From the NCBI GenBank assembly GCA_016234595.1, contig JACRBG010000031.1, positions 1-64,000 of the forward strand: DNA of 64,000 nucleotides, in the 5' to 3' direction. The stretch comes from Chloroflexota bacterium. Its GTDB lineage: Bacteria; Chloroflexota; Anaerolineae; Aggregatilineales; J027. The position numbers and the translations under genes are program-made. Shown here piece by piece: positions 7,662 to 17,090 of the stretch; the first letter of the stretch is position 1; every line of letters begins with the position of its first letter. The notes below the pieces were generated by a model. The model saw only the letters and a list, made by a program, of their open reading frames with translations. It ran no database searches and was not told the origin of the DNA.

Positions 7662-9188
7662 ATGACTGCTGATCCTTTATTAGAGATTCGCAATGTCTCC
7701 AAGCAGTTTGGCGCAACTAAGGCGCTAGATTCCGTCTCATTGACCCTGTATCCGGGCGAAGTTCATGCCCTGCTGGGGGAAAATGGGGCTGGAAAATCTA
7801 CACTGATTAAAATTATGACGGGCATCCATCAGCCCGACAGCGGCGAAATTTTGCTGCAAGGCCATCCGATTTCGCTGCATAATTCGGCCCAAGCCCAAAA
7901 ACACGGGATCGCCGCGATTTATCAAGAACCCCTTGTTTTCCCTGATCTCAACATTGCCGAAAACATTTTCATCAGCCACCAACGACGCAATCCATTAGTC
8001 CGCTGGGGCAAACTCTACCGCGACGCTGAAAAGGTGTTGGCTCAACTGGGCGTGGCACTAGATGTTCGCGCCTTGGCACGTGGATTGCCTTTGGCAGCGC
8101 AACAGACGGTTGAGATTGCGAAGGCGATTTCGATGGATGTGCGGGTGTTGATTATGGACGAACCCACCGCCTCACTTTCGATTCATGAAGTGAAGCAATT
8201 GTTTGCCCTTGTGCGCAATTTACGCAAGGCAGGCGTGGCGATTTTGTTCATTAGCCATCGCATGGACGAGGTGTTTGAAATCGCCGACCGGGTGACGGTG
8301 TTCCGCGATGGACAGTTTGTTTCAATGGCCCCAGTCGCTGAGGTGACACCTGAACGCGCTATTCGCGATATGGTGGGGCGTGAGATTGGCGATATTTTTG
8401 TTAAGGAACCGAGTCCGCGCGGCGATGTAATTCTCTCGGTCAAAGCGTTAAGCCGCGAACCCCGTTTTCGTAATATCAATTTTGAACTGCACGCAGGTGA
8501 AGTTTTGGGCCTAGCGGGTTTGGTGGGGGCAGGGCGCACCGATGTCGCGCTGGCGTTGTTTGGGATTGCCCCAGCCCATCATGGACATATTGAATATCTA
8601 GGCAAAGAAGTTCATATCCATTCCCCCAAACAAGCCACCCAGATGGGCATGGTGTATGTGCCAGAAGATCGGCGTCAACATGGGTTGGTGCTGCCGATGT
8701 CGCTGATGGCAAATATCTCGCTGCCCAGCGTCAAAAATTATCGTAATCAATTTGGCATGGTACAACACCACAAGGAAGCGGCGACGGCGGAACATTATCG
8801 CCAACAACTCTCGATTCGCACCTCATCCCTATCTATGCCTGCTGGCAAATTATCGGGGGGCAATCAACAAAAAGTGGTGTTGAGTAAGTGGCTTAATACC
8901 AAGCCGCGCTTGCTGATTTTGGACGAGCCGACACGCGGGATTGATGTGGGGGCGAAACAAGAGGTGCACCGCTTAATTAATGATCTGGCCCAACAGGGGC
9001 TGGCGATTTTGATGATTTCGTCGGATCTGCCAGAGGTACTGGCGATGAGTGACCGCGTTTTGGTGATGCGTGAGGGCCAACAGATGGGCATTTTTGAGCG
9101 GCATGAGGCCACGCAGGAAACCATTATGGCGGCGGCGATTGGTCAGAGCGTCGAGAAACCAGTGGAAAGAGCAGCGGAATATGCGTAG
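7662..9188 (+). CDS. rhaT: Rhamnose ABC transporter ATPase (two fused cassettes)
   Basis: 508 residues with two ABC domains, as in sugar importers of the RbsA/XylG/RhaT class. The first cassette has Walker [10 protein letters not shown] and LLDEPT-like [10 protein letters not shown]. The second has a degenerate Walker A (GLVGAGRTD) but a good signature [13 protein letters not shown] and [10 protein letters not shown], typical for this class where one site is impaired. It energises uptake together with the two permeases and the binding protein that follow. It is the first gene of the operon, and the next gene overlaps its end by 8 bp. Rhamnose specificity comes from the operon context. Confidence 0.9.
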   Translation: MTADPLLEIRNVSKQFGATKALDSVSLTLYPGEVHALLGENGAGKSTLIKIMTGIHQPDSGEILLQGHPISLHNSAQAQKHGIAAIYQEPLVFPDLNIAENIFISHQRRNPLVRWGKLYRDAEKVLAQLGVALDVRALARGLPLAAQQTVEIAKAISMDVRVLIMDEPTASLSIHEVKQLFALVRNLRKAGVAILFISHRMDEVFEIADRVTVFRDGQFVSMAPVAEVTPERAIRDMVGREIGDIFVKEPSPRGDVILSVKALSREPRFRNINFELHAGEVLGLAGLVGAGRTDVALALFGIAPAHHGHIEYLGKEVHIHSPKQATQMGMVYVPEDRRQHGLVLPMSLMANISLPSVKNYRNQFGMVQHHKEAATAEHYRQQLSIRTSSLSMPAGKLSGGNQQKVVLSKWLNTKPRLLILDEPTRGIDVGAKQEVHRLINDLAQQGLAILMISSDLPEVLAMSDRVLVMREGQQMGIFERHEATQETIMAAAIGQSVEKPVERAAEYA

Positions 9189-10218
9189 GGTGCGACGATT
9201 AGTGCCATTACAACGGCTGCGCGAACTCAGCCTTGTGCTTATTTTAATTATTGTGATTGTGATTTTTGGGAACCAGATTGACAATTATTACACGCCCCGC
9301 ACATTTAACCGGATTTCCTCAACCGTCGCACTGATTACTTTAGTAGCCGTCGGGCAGACCTTGGTACTGCTGACACGCAATGTGGACTTGTCGGTGGGGT
9401 CAATGGTTGGATTTACAGCCTATTATCTGGGGCGACATTTAAGCAAAACAGAAGATATGTCGCCGATGGTGCTGGCTGCGATGGCAATGGGTATTGGCGG
9501 CGCGATGGGCTTAATCAATGGTTTATTGGTGGCCTATGGGCGGATCCCGGCGATTGTGGTGACATTGGGCACGATGGCGATTTATCGGGGGGCGCTGGTG
9601 AGATATTCCGATTCAAAATCGGTGGCGACGCGCGAACTGCCCCCATGGATTAAAGACCTACCTCAAGAGACCCTCTATAAATTTGGGGAATATGAACTGC
9701 GGGCGTTGCCGGGTATCGCGCTGGGAGCGGTCATCATTTTCTTCTTCATTCTGCTCTATAGCTCGTTTGGACGGCGACTGTACGCGATTGGGTCGAGCCC
9801 AGAAGCGGCTCATCTGGCGGGGATTCATGCGCCCCGGATGGTGACATTGGCGTTTACACTATGTGGGGCATTGTCGGGGTTGGGTGGCATGGTCTATCTG
9901 GCACGCTTCGGCACGATTACCGTTGAGGCTGGACGCGGCTTGGAATTGCAGGTGGTCGCGGCGGCAGTAGTAGGAGGCGTCAGCATTACGGGCGGTTCCG
10001 GTACGGTTTTGGGCGCAATGCTAGGGGCCATTTTGATTGGCACACTTGAGCAAAGCCTGATTCGTATGCAGATCAATGAATTTTGGAAAGATGCTGTGAT
10101 GGGCTTGTGCATCATTGTTGCGGTGTCGGTGGATCGTATTCTCATTAACCAATTGACGCCGTGGTGGTCACGGACGGAACTTCAACGGATGCCGGAGGAA
10201 CCCCATGCAGAGGTCTAA
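9181..10218 (+). CDS. rhaP: Rhamnose ABC transporter permease 1
   Basis: A BPD_transp_2-type (RbsC-like) permease of 345 residues with about 8-10 hydrophobic segments. It carries the family pattern: [12 protein letters not shown], then [37 protein letters not shown] and [15 protein letters not shown] take ATG 9181 as the start because it overlaps the rhaT stop (ATGCGTAG) and begins a short basic leader before TM1. The frame is open further upstream, but that part lies inside rhaT. It pairs with the next permease as a heterodimer. Confidence 0.88.
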   Translation: MRRVRRLVPLQRLRELSLVLILIIVIVIFGNQIDNYYTPRTFNRISSTVALITLVAVGQTLVLLTRNVDLSVGSMVGFTAYYLGRHLSKTEDMSPMVLAAMAMGIGGAMGLINGLLVAYGRIPAIVVTLGTMAIYRGALVRYSDSKSVATRELPPWIKDLPQETLYKFGEYELRALPGIALGAVIIFFFILLYSSFGRRLYAIGSSPEAAHLAGIHAPRMVTLAFTLCGALSGLGGMVYLARFGTITVEAGRGLELQVVAAAVVGGVSITGGSGTVLGAMLGAILIGTLEQSLIRMQINEFWKDAVMGLCIIVAVSVDRILINQLTPWWSRTELQRMPEEPHAEV

Positions 10219-11245
10219 GCTATGGGCAAGGCTGAAAAGCTGGGAAGCCCTTCTGTTTATCATTTTATGTGTGGTGATTTTTGTCAATTTGCGTCTATCC
10301 AGCCATTATCTCGACCTTAATAACCTTGCCAATATTTTTCATCTCTCGATTGAAAAGTCGTTGATGGTGCTAATTATGGCGTTTGTGATTATCAACGGCG
10401 AAATTGACCTTTCAGTGGCCTCGATTATGGCGCTGGGCGCGACGGTCTTGGCCGAACGCTATGAGGCAGGGTGGTCAATTGCGGCAGGTTTGGCACTGGC
10501 TCTCTTGGTAGGGCTGGGGTGCGGACTGCTGAATGGTCTATTTGTGGCTTATATGGGTATCCCTTCACTCATTGTCACGCTGGCGGGCCAGATTGGGTAT
10601 CGTGGGGCTGCCCGCATTATATTAGAAGATCGCTCGGTGGGTGATTTCCCTAAGTGGTTCACATCATTGGGGCAAGACGGCTTTATTGGGCCGTTCCCTA
10701 TCACTAGCTTTCTGTTTTTGGCCCTCTTTATTTTGGGCTTGGTCGTGTTGCAGTACAGCGTATTTGGGCGCTATGTCTATGCGATTGGCAACAATCGGGC
10801 GGCGGCGGAATATGCAGGGATTAATGCTAAACAGGTCAAGGTGACGCTGTTTATGCTGTCGGGGCTGATTGCGGCACTGGCAGGCGCGTGTTATGCGGCA
10901 CGGCTCGGCAATGTACGGGCGAACGCAGCAGAAGGTTTTGAACTGGACGTTATCACGATTGTGCTGTTGGGCGGGGTTAGCATTTTTGGCGGTACGGGCA
11001 CCATGCTTGGTGTGGGGCTTTCGCTGCTGGTCGTGCTGAATTTACGCAACGGCATGTCGCTTTCCAATGTTGACGGCAATACCCAGACCAGTGTGGTCGG
11101 GTCGCTGTTGATTCTATCGGTGCTTATTCCCAATTGGATGCAAAGACTCCAACGGTTGTTATCCCATTTGTTTGCTAAAAATCCTAAATTATTCAACAGA
11201 GGAGGTGCAGCCGAGCCAAAATCGCCTGTTAGTGTTCACCAATAG
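10205..11245 (+). CDS. rhaQ: Rhamnose ABC transporter permease 2
   Basis: 346 residues, the same RbsC-like fold as the preceding gene: GEIDLSVASIMALG, GLLNGLFVAYMGIPSLIVTLAG, YAIGNNRAAAEYAGI and LLGGVSIFGGTGTM. The ATG overlaps the end of the first permease by 14 bp, so the two are translationally coupled. The C-terminal 40 residues are polar and Pro/Lys-rich. Which of the pair is P or Q in other species is only a naming convention; I follow gene order. Confidence 0.87.
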   Translation: MQRSKLWARLKSWEALLFIILCVVIFVNLRLSSHYLDLNNLANIFHLSIEKSLMVLIMAFVIINGEIDLSVASIMALGATVLAERYEAGWSIAAGLALALLVGLGCGLLNGLFVAYMGIPSLIVTLAGQIGYRGAARIILEDRSVGDFPKWFTSLGQDGFIGPFPITSFLFLALFILGLVVLQYSVFGRYVYAIGNNRAAAEYAGINAKQVKVTLFMLSGLIAALAGACYAARLGNVRANAAEGFELDVITIVLLGGVSIFGGTGTMLGVGLSLLVVLNLRNGMSLSNVDGNTQTSVVGSLLILSVLIPNWMQRLQRLLSHLFAKNPKLFNRGGAAEPKSPVSVHQ

Positions 11246-11270
11246 TGCATAGTGTGTAGGAGAAGCCATA

Positions 11271-12377
11271 ATGAAAATGCGTAAATTACAATTGTTATTG
11301 GTTGTTGTTGTGTTGTTGACTCTCTCGGCAGGTTTGGTGCGGGCGCAAGATGACCCCGAACCCATCAAGGCCGAACCCGGCGCTGACCTTGACATGGTGC
11401 TGTTGCCCAAAACGCTCGGTAATGCTGTGTTTGATGAAGCCCATGAAGGGGCGATGGAAGCCGACGAAGAACTGGAAAACGAAGGCGACTTGATTTTTAA
11501 TGCCCCAACCCCTGACAATGCCATCCCCGGCCAAATTGAAATCATTGAAGCCTCAATTACACAAGAAGTTGATGCCATCATGATTTCAGCTAATGACTAT
11601 GAACAACTGCTGCCCTCGACCCAAAAGGCGATGGATGATGATATCACCGTTGTGACATGGGACTCCCCGGTTGCCCCCGAAGGCGAAGATCTGTTTATTG
11701 CACAGGTAGACTTCACCGAAGTTGGCTCCGTCATGGCGAATATGGCGCTAGACATCCTTGGCGAAGAGGGTGGTCAATTTGCGATCCTCTCTGCGACGCC
11801 CGATGCCTCCAACCAAAATGCGTGGATTGAAGCCATGAAGGCTCTGTTGGAAGAAGATGACACGTATGCCAACCTTGAACTGGTTGACGTGGTGTATGGC
11901 AATGATGACCCCGATGACAGCTATAACGAAGCGTTGGGCTTGGTGGATAGCTACCCTGACCTAGAACTGATTATGGCCCCCACCACCGTTGGTATTGCAG
12001 CGGCGGCCAAAGCCATGCAAGACGAAGAACTGTGCGGTGAAATTGCTGTGTCGGGTTTGGGTCTACCTTCTGAAATGCAGGAATTTGTTGAAAATGGCTG
12101 CTCCCAAGAATTCGCGCTGTGGAGCTTTAAAGACCTCGGCTATTTGACCTACTATGTTTCCTATCTGCTGGCGACCGACGCCATGGACGCCGAAGAAGGT
12201 GTGACATTTGAAGCTGGCCGTATGGGCACTTACACCATTGAAGCCGATCCCAACCGTGAAGGTGGGTTACGTGTTTTGATGGGGCCATTCAGCCTGTATA
12301 ACGCTGATAACCTTGAAGAATGGGCGGCTGGCGGTGACGAAGGCGCAACCGTCGAAGCAACCGAAGAAGCGAATTAG
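11271..12377 (+). CDS. rhaS: Rhamnose ABC transporter substrate-binding protein
   Basis: 368 residues with a signal peptide ([26 protein letters not shown]) and a type-1 periplasmic sugar-binding fold (about residues 35-340) containing [45 protein letters not shown] and DVVYGNDDP. It is very acidic, as are many Chloroflexota binding proteins. The start has AGGAGAAGCCATA upstream. It is followed by a strong hairpin that may set its high dosage relative to downstream enzymes. Substrate is assigned from context and from the RhaS-like layout, not from binding-site residues. Confidence 0.87.
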   Translation: MKMRKLQLLLVVVVLLTLSAGLVRAQDDPEPIKAEPGADLDMVLLPKTLGNAVFDEAHEGAMEADEELENEGDLIFNAPTPDNAIPGQIEIIEASITQEVDAIMISANDYEQLLPSTQKAMDDDITVVTWDSPVAPEGEDLFIAQVDFTEVGSVMANMALDILGEEGGQFAILSATPDASNQNAWIEAMKALLEEDDTYANLELVDVVYGNDDPDDSYNEALGLVDSYPDLELIMAPTTVGIAAAAKAMQDEELCGEIAVSGLGLPSEMQEFVENGCSQEFALWSFKDLGYLTYYVSYLLATDAMDAEEGVTFEAGRMGTYTIEADPNREGGLRVLMGPFSLYNADNLEEWAAGGDEGATVEATEEAN

Positions 12378-12421
12378 TTTGTGACACGCCCTTGCCTGTT
12401 CTCTAAACAAGGGCAGTTAAG

Positions 12422-12446
12422 CCCCTCTCTGATCTTTGGAGAGGGG
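12422..12446 (+). terminator. Intercistronic hairpin after rhaS (attenuator or stabiliser)
   Basis: CCCCTCTC (12422-12429) pairs perfectly with GAGAGGGG (12439-12446) and is followed by only TTTA. The operon continues 42 bp later, so it is more likely a partial terminator or a 3-prime stabilising stem for the binding-protein message than an operon end. It belongs to a family of similar stems seen between later genes. Confidence 0.5.
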
Positions 12447-12487
12447 TTTACATCCGGAACATGCCAAATTCACAAAAGGGGCTTGTG

Positions 12488-12811
12488 ATGAAACGGGTTG
12501 GTTTTGTTTTAAAAGTACGGCAAGAACTTATTGAAGATTATAAAAGACACCATCAGCAGGTTTGGGACGAAATGCTGGCGGCATTACATGCGACCGGCTG
12601 GCACAACTATTCTTTATTTTTGCGTCCGGACGGCTTGTTATTTGGTTATTTTGAGACGCCCGAATCTTTACAAGCGGCACAGGCGGCCATGGCCCAAACC
12701 GAGGTCAATGGCCGTTGGCAGCAGATGATGAGTCCCTATTTTGAAATTCCAGAAGGGGCGCACCCCGATCAATTATTTATGGAATTGGAAGAAGTCTTCC
12801 ATCTGGATTAA
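12488..12811 (+). CDS. rhaM: L-rhamnose mutarotase
   Basis: 107 residues, close to the usual 104. It has the family features [21 protein letters not shown], the N-terminal conserved His in [23 protein letters not shown], and [13 protein letters not shown] near the end. It converts alpha and beta L-rhamnopyranose, feeding the isomerase. I chose the ATG at 12488, which has AAAAGGGG about 6 nt before it and matches the family N-terminus. It lies 2 bp upstream of rhaA. Confidence 0.92.
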   Translation: MKRVGFVLKVRQELIEDYKRHHQQVWDEMLAALHATGWHNYSLFLRPDGLLFGYFETPESLQAAQAAMAQTEVNGRWQQMMSPYFEIPEGAHPDQLFMELEEVFHLD

Positions 12812-12813
12812 TC

Positions 12814-14085
12814 ATGATGACACCCAGTGATGCTCAACTTCAACAAGCCTATCAGTTGGCAAAAGAACGCTACGCCGCAATTGGGGTAGATACCGACGTG
12901 GCGCTGGCCCAACTCAGCACCATCCCGATTAGTTTGCACTGCTGGCAGGGGGATGATGTGGGTGGGTTTGAAGACCCGAATCGCGGATTAGGTGGCGGCT
13001 TGATGGCGACGGGTAATTATCCCGGCAAGGCCCATACTGCCGATGAGCTCCGCAGTGATTTGGATATGGCTTATGGTTTAATCCCCGGTCAACATCGGCT
13101 GAATCTGCACGCGATTTATTTGGAAGCACCGCATAAGGTCGAGCGTACTGATATTCGCCCCGAACATTTTGCGGGGTGGGTGGATTGGGCCAAAGCCAAT
13201 GGGCATGGGCTTGATTTCAACCCGACCTTGTTTTCGCATCCACTGGCTGACGATGGGTTTACCCTGTCACACGCTGACCCCGGCATCCGCCAATTTTGGA
13301 TTGACCACTGTATCGCTACCCGTCAGATTGGGGCCTATTTTGGGCGTGAATTGGGAACGGCGTGTGTCACCAATATCTGGATACCCGATGGTTATAAGGA
13401 TACCCCGGCTGACCGATTGGCCCCACGCGAACGGCTAAAAAGTGCGCTGGACGCAATATTGACCGAGAAATTAAATCCCCAACATAACCTCGATGCTGTT
13501 GAAAGTAAATTATTTGGTATCGGGTCAGAAAGTTATGTAGTTGGCTCCCACGAATTTTATTTGGGGTATGCCATCACCAACCGTACCTTGCTATGCCTTG
13601 ATTCCGGGCATTTTCACCCAACCGAAACTATCGCCGACAAGATTTCTTCGACCCTGCTCTATTTGGATGAGTTGCTGTTGCATGTCAGTCGCGGGGTGCG
13701 GTGGGACAGTGACCATGTGGTTACTTGGAACGATGAGCTCGGTGCGATTATGCAAGAAATTGTGCGGGGCGACTTTTTGAAGCGGGTGCACATTGGTCTC
13801 GACTTTTTTGATGCCAGCATTAATCGCATTGCAGCATGGGTGATTGGTACACGGAACGCACTGCGGGCATTGTTAGCAGCATTGTTGGAACCACGCTTGC
13901 TCTTGCGCAGTTATGAGCACGATGGTAATTTTGCAACGCGCTTGGCCTTGATGGAAGAAATCAAAGGGCTGCCGTTTGGCGCGGTGTGGGATTTTTATTG
14001 TCACCAACACAATGTCCCGGTCGGGGTGGCGTTTATGGATGACATTGCGGCCTATGAAAAAATGATTTTGGCGCAGCGCAGGTAA
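12814..14085 (+). CDS. rhaA: L-rhamnose isomerase
   Basis: 423 residues, near the 419 of E. coli RhaA, and collinear with it: [109 protein letters not shown] and [17 protein letters not shown]. The metal-ligand segments around DSGHFHPTE and RWDSDH are conserved. It converts L-rhamnose to L-rhamnulose in the cytosol. Two ATGs (12814 and 12817) are equally possible. Confidence 0.96.
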   Translation: MMTPSDAQLQQAYQLAKERYAAIGVDTDVALAQLSTIPISLHCWQGDDVGGFEDPNRGLGGGLMATGNYPGKAHTADELRSDLDMAYGLIPGQHRLNLHAIYLEAPHKVERTDIRPEHFAGWVDWAKANGHGLDFNPTLFSHPLADDGFTLSHADPGIRQFWIDHCIATRQIGAYFGRELGTACVTNIWIPDGYKDTPADRLAPRERLKSALDAILTEKLNPQHNLDAVESKLFGIGSESYVVGSHEFYLGYAITNRTLLCLDSGHFHPTETIADKISSTLLYLDELLLHVSRGVRWDSDHVVTWNDELGAIMQEIVRGDFLKRVHIGLDFFDASINRIAAWVIGTRNALRALLAALLEPRLLLRSYEHDGNFATRLALMEEIKGLPFGAVWDFYCHQHNVPVGVAFMDDIAAYEKMILAQRR

Positions 14086-14101
14086 AAATCCCCACCCTTG
14101 A

Positions 14102-14123
14102 CCCCCTCCTAATTAGAGAGGGG
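14102..14123 (+). repeat. CCCCTC-type intergenic stem between rhaA and rhaB
   Basis: CCCCCTCCTAATTAGAGAGG followed by GG forms a short near-perfect stem. No T-run follows. It is one of a family of similar GC-rich stems in this operon (12422, 15576, 16915) and elsewhere. Confidence 0.45.
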
Positions 14124-14143
14124 ACGAATGAAAAGGGCATGAT

Positions 14144-15565
14144 ATGGCGCGGAAAACAGTGCTGGCAGTGGATTTAGGGGCGGAATCGGGCCGTGTGATG
14201 GCGGTTCATTTTGACGGAGCGCGGCTTGATCTGGAAGAACTCCATCGTTTTACCAATCCGGTGACGACTGTGCGCGGCACGATGCACTGGGATATTTTGC
14301 ACCTGTGGCGGAATATTCAGCAGGGGATTGAACACGGCAAAAAACATCAGCCTGTCAGCGTCGGTGTGGATACATGGGCAATTGATTTTGGTTTGCTGGA
14401 TGGACGGGGCAGCCTAATCGCCAATCCGGTCTGTTACCGTGATAGCCGCACGAATGGCATGATGGAAACCGCTTTTGCCAAAGTCCCACAGCGTGAGATT
14501 TTTGAGCAGACGGGCATTCAATTTATGCCAATTAACACGCTGTATCAACTTTTGAGTTTGGTCGAAGCCAAATCACCGCTGTTGGACGTGGCCCAAACTT
14601 TTTTGACCATTCCCGACTTGCTGAATTTTTGGTTGACAGGGGTTCAGGTCGGCGAATTTACCAACGCGACCACTACCCAGATGTTGAATCCCCGCACGGG
14701 GCAGTGGGCGAGTGATATGCTGAGTCGCTTGGGTATCCCGACCAGAATTTTGCCTGAAATTGTGCCACCGGGGACAAAATTGGGGACATACGATGGGATT
14801 CCGGTGATTGCGCCTGCGACTCACGATACTGGGAGTGCGGTAGCGGCTGTCCCTACCCAAAATGCTCACTATGCCTATATCAGCAGCGGCACATGGAGTT
14901 TGGTGGGGTTGGAGATTGGGCAGGCCGTCATCACCGATGAAGCGTTTGCCGCCAATGTCACCAATGAGGGCGGGGTGGCGGGAACGTATCGCCTGCTCAA
15001 AAATGTGATGGGTTTATGGATTGTTCAACAGTGTCGGGCAACGTGGTTGGCACAAGGTCGGGAATATAGCTACGCCGAACTGGTTGGATTAGCGAAACAA
15101 GCCGCACCATTGAGATCAATAGTTGATGTAGATGACGGGCGATTTTTAGCCCCCGGCGACCATCCGCAGCATATTCGAGATTGGTGCGCCGAACATCACC
15201 AACCTGTACCAGATTCGATTGGGGCGGTGGTGCGCTGTGTCTTGGAAAGTTTGGCTTTGAAATATCGCGCCATTATTGAACGTTTGCAAGCCATTGCTAG
15301 ACAGACCGTCGAAGTGATTCATATTGTGGGCGGGGGCACCCAAAACGAGTTACTCAATCAATTTACCGCCGACGCAACAGGGATTCCGGTAGTGACAGGG
15401 CCAATTGAAGCCACCGTCTTGGGCAATGCGGTTGTCCAGTTGATGGCACAAGGCGAAATCGGCAGTTTGCAGGAAGCCCGTCAATTATTAGCGACGATGG
15501 GCCTGACTAAGCTCTATACACCGCAAAATACAGGTGATTGGCAGCGGTTCGCCTATAAAAATTAG
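14144..15565 (+). CDS. rhaB: L-rhamnulokinase (FGGY family)
   Basis: 473 residues with the FGGY kinase layout. The N-terminal phosphate loop is AVDLGAESGRVMAV, followed by VGVDTWAIDFGLLD and CYRDSRTNGMM. The ATP-side motifs are ISSGTWSLVGLE and HIVGGGTQNELLNQFTAD. It phosphorylates L-rhamnulose to rhamnulose-1-phosphate. Length and motifs fit RhaB rather than xylulokinase, notably AESGR and the SGTWSL motif. Its RBS is weak (AAAAGGGCATGAT before the ATG). It is separated from neighbours by short stems. Confidence 0.93.
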   Translation: MARKTVLAVDLGAESGRVMAVHFDGARLDLEELHRFTNPVTTVRGTMHWDILHLWRNIQQGIEHGKKHQPVSVGVDTWAIDFGLLDGRGSLIANPVCYRDSRTNGMMETAFAKVPQREIFEQTGIQFMPINTLYQLLSLVEAKSPLLDVAQTFLTIPDLLNFWLTGVQVGEFTNATTTQMLNPRTGQWASDMLSRLGIPTRILPEIVPPGTKLGTYDGIPVIAPATHDTGSAVAAVPTQNAHYAYISSGTWSLVGLEIGQAVITDEAFAANVTNEGGVAGTYRLLKNVMGLWIVQQCRATWLAQGREYSYAELVGLAKQAAPLRSIVDVDDGRFLAPGDHPQHIRDWCAEHHQPVPDSIGAVVRCVLESLALKYRAIIERLQAIARQTVEVIHIVGGGTQNELLNQFTADATGIPVVTGPIEATVLGNAVVQLMAQGEIGSLQEARQLLATMGLTKLYTPQNTGDWQRFAYKN

Positions 15566-15575
15566 CTAAGGTTAG

Positions 15576-15599
15576 CCCCTTTCCATGTCTTGGAGAGGG
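15576..15599 (+). repeat. CCCCTTTCC-type stem between rhaB and the tandem aldolase
   Basis: CCCCTTTCC pairs with GGAGAGGG around a short loop with one mismatch. It has the same position and style as the stems after rhaS and rhaA and no T-run. Confidence 0.35.
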
Positions 15600-15621
15600 A
15601 CGTTGAGAGAATAGGATTTAC

Positions 15622-16908
15622 ATGAGTTTCACACTTCAACATCCGCGCCAACAATTGGTGCAAATCATTAACCGCATTTATTATGGCGGTTTAACCACCC
15701 TCTCTGGCGGCAACCTCTCGATATTGGACGACGAGGGGAATATCTGGATTACACCAGCAGGTATTGATAAAGGCAAGCTATCCCCCGCCGATATGGTGTG
15801 TGTGCAACCCGACGGCACCGCCATTGGTTTACATGCCCCTTCATCCGAGTTGCCTTTTCATCGGGCTATTTACAATCAACGGCCAGATGTTCGGGCTGTG
15901 GTTCATGCCCATGCACCCGCGCTGGTGGCATTTAGCATTGTGCGGCAAATCCCCGATACCCGTTTGATTCCACAGGCGCGGCGGGTGTGTGGACATGTCG
16001 GATATGCGCCGTATGCCTTGCCGGGGAGCGAAATCTTGGGCGCGAACATCGCCGGGACATTTGCACAGGGATTTGATGTCGTGCTGCTGGAAAATCATGG
16101 GGTGGCGACATCGGGTAGTAACCTATTGGAGGCTTTTCAGCGCCTCGAAACGCTCGATTTTTGTGCCCGTACCCAACTGTATGCTCAAACATTAGGCGAT
16201 ATTTCGACCCTGACCGATGAAGACATCGCCCTATTTGATCGCCCCGGCGAGTCCCTGCCCGAATTTACGCCAGCCTATCACAGCAGCCATGAGCGCGAAC
16301 TGCGTCATCAGATGGCTGATTTGGTGGGGCGGGCGTGTGAGCGGCATCTGATGATTAGCACTGAGGGGGTCATGTCGGCGCGGGTCGAAGGTGATACATT
16401 TTTGATTACCCCGACGGGCATGGATCGGCGCAGCATTGGATTTGAAGATGTGGTGCTGATCCAAAACGGGCAGCGCGAACAGGGTAAAAATCCGAGTCGG
16501 GCTGTCGAATTACATGCCCGCATCTATCAGCGGCATCCAGATGTCCATTGCATCGTAACGGCCCAATCGCCCTATGCGACGGCCTATGCCATTGGCCTGC
16601 ATCCGTTTGATACGAAGACCATCCCCGAAAGTTATATCTTGCTGCAAGATGTGCCCAAGCTGGCTTATGAGGTGCAGTTTACGAATCGGGACGCCATCGC
16701 CGATGCCATTTCAGAACAACACCCGGTGCTGCTGCTGCAAAATGACTGTGTGTTGACGGTAGGCAAAAATATCTTGCAAGCCTTTGACCGTTTAGAGGTA
16801 GTGGAATTTACGGCCCGTTCACTGATTTACGCTGTGCCGATTGGCAATGTTGTGCCGATTGGAGACCGTGATATTCAAGCCTTGGAGAAGAAATTTCTAC
16901 AACGCTAG
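15622..16908 (+). CDS. Tandem class II aldolase protein with a degenerate second domain
   Basis: 428 residues made of two class II aldolase/adducin domains (about 5-200 and 225-425). The first looks catalytic: SGGNLS, Glu76 in SSELPFH, zinc ligands His95 and His97 in HAHAP, and His159 in ENHGV. The second aligns along its whole length but has TAQSP (313-317) in place of HAHAP and QNDCV (373-377) in place of ENHGV. All three zinc ligands are therefore lost, while the glutamate (E296 in AVELHA) is kept. It sits between rhaB and rhaEW. Its job may be a second rhamnulose/fuculose phosphate aldolase; the substrate is inference. Confidence 0.82.
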   Translation: MSFTLQHPRQQLVQIINRIYYGGLTTLSGGNLSILDDEGNIWITPAGIDKGKLSPADMVCVQPDGTAIGLHAPSSELPFHRAIYNQRPDVRAVVHAHAPALVAFSIVRQIPDTRLIPQARRVCGHVGYAPYALPGSEILGANIAGTFAQGFDVVLLENHGVATSGSNLLEAFQRLETLDFCARTQLYAQTLGDISTLTDEDIALFDRPGESLPEFTPAYHSSHERELRHQMADLVGRACERHLMISTEGVMSARVEGDTFLITPTGMDRRSIGFEDVVLIQNGQREQGKNPSRAVELHARIYQRHPDVHCIVTAQSPYATAYAIGLHPFDTKTIPESYILLQDVPKLAYEVQFTNRDAIADAISEQHPVLLLQNDCVLTVGKNILQAFDRLEVVEFTARSLIYAVPIGNVVPIGDRDIQALEKKFLQR

Positions 16909-17090
16909 TCCCCACCCCCATCCCAAGCACTAGGGAGGGGAGAAGAACGACCGAGGCGTGGGGCATTATAGCAATTTTCAAGTAGGTTGACCTATTAGGG
17001 GCTAAAGCCGCCTGAAACTAGCTTGAAAGGCGGGTCACTCAACATGAGAACCGCTGTAAATTAAATTGGATGCAACAAAAAGGGAACGTT
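16909..17090 (+). other. Intergenic region before rhaEW with two stems
   Basis: It holds another CCCCATCCC/GGGAGGGG-type stem at 16915-16940. A second element includes GGGGCTAAAGCCGCC and an AGGCGG complement downstream, resembling the dispersed GGGGCTAAAGCC repeats of Chloroflexota and cyanobacteria. No gene is seen. A weak internal promoter cannot be excluded. Confidence 0.4.

Noticed and set aside
9070-9180. Upstream extension of the first rhamnose permease
   Set aside because: The extra 37 codons lie inside the ATPase gene and are Arg-rich; the ATG at 9181 overlaps the stop in the usual coupled way.
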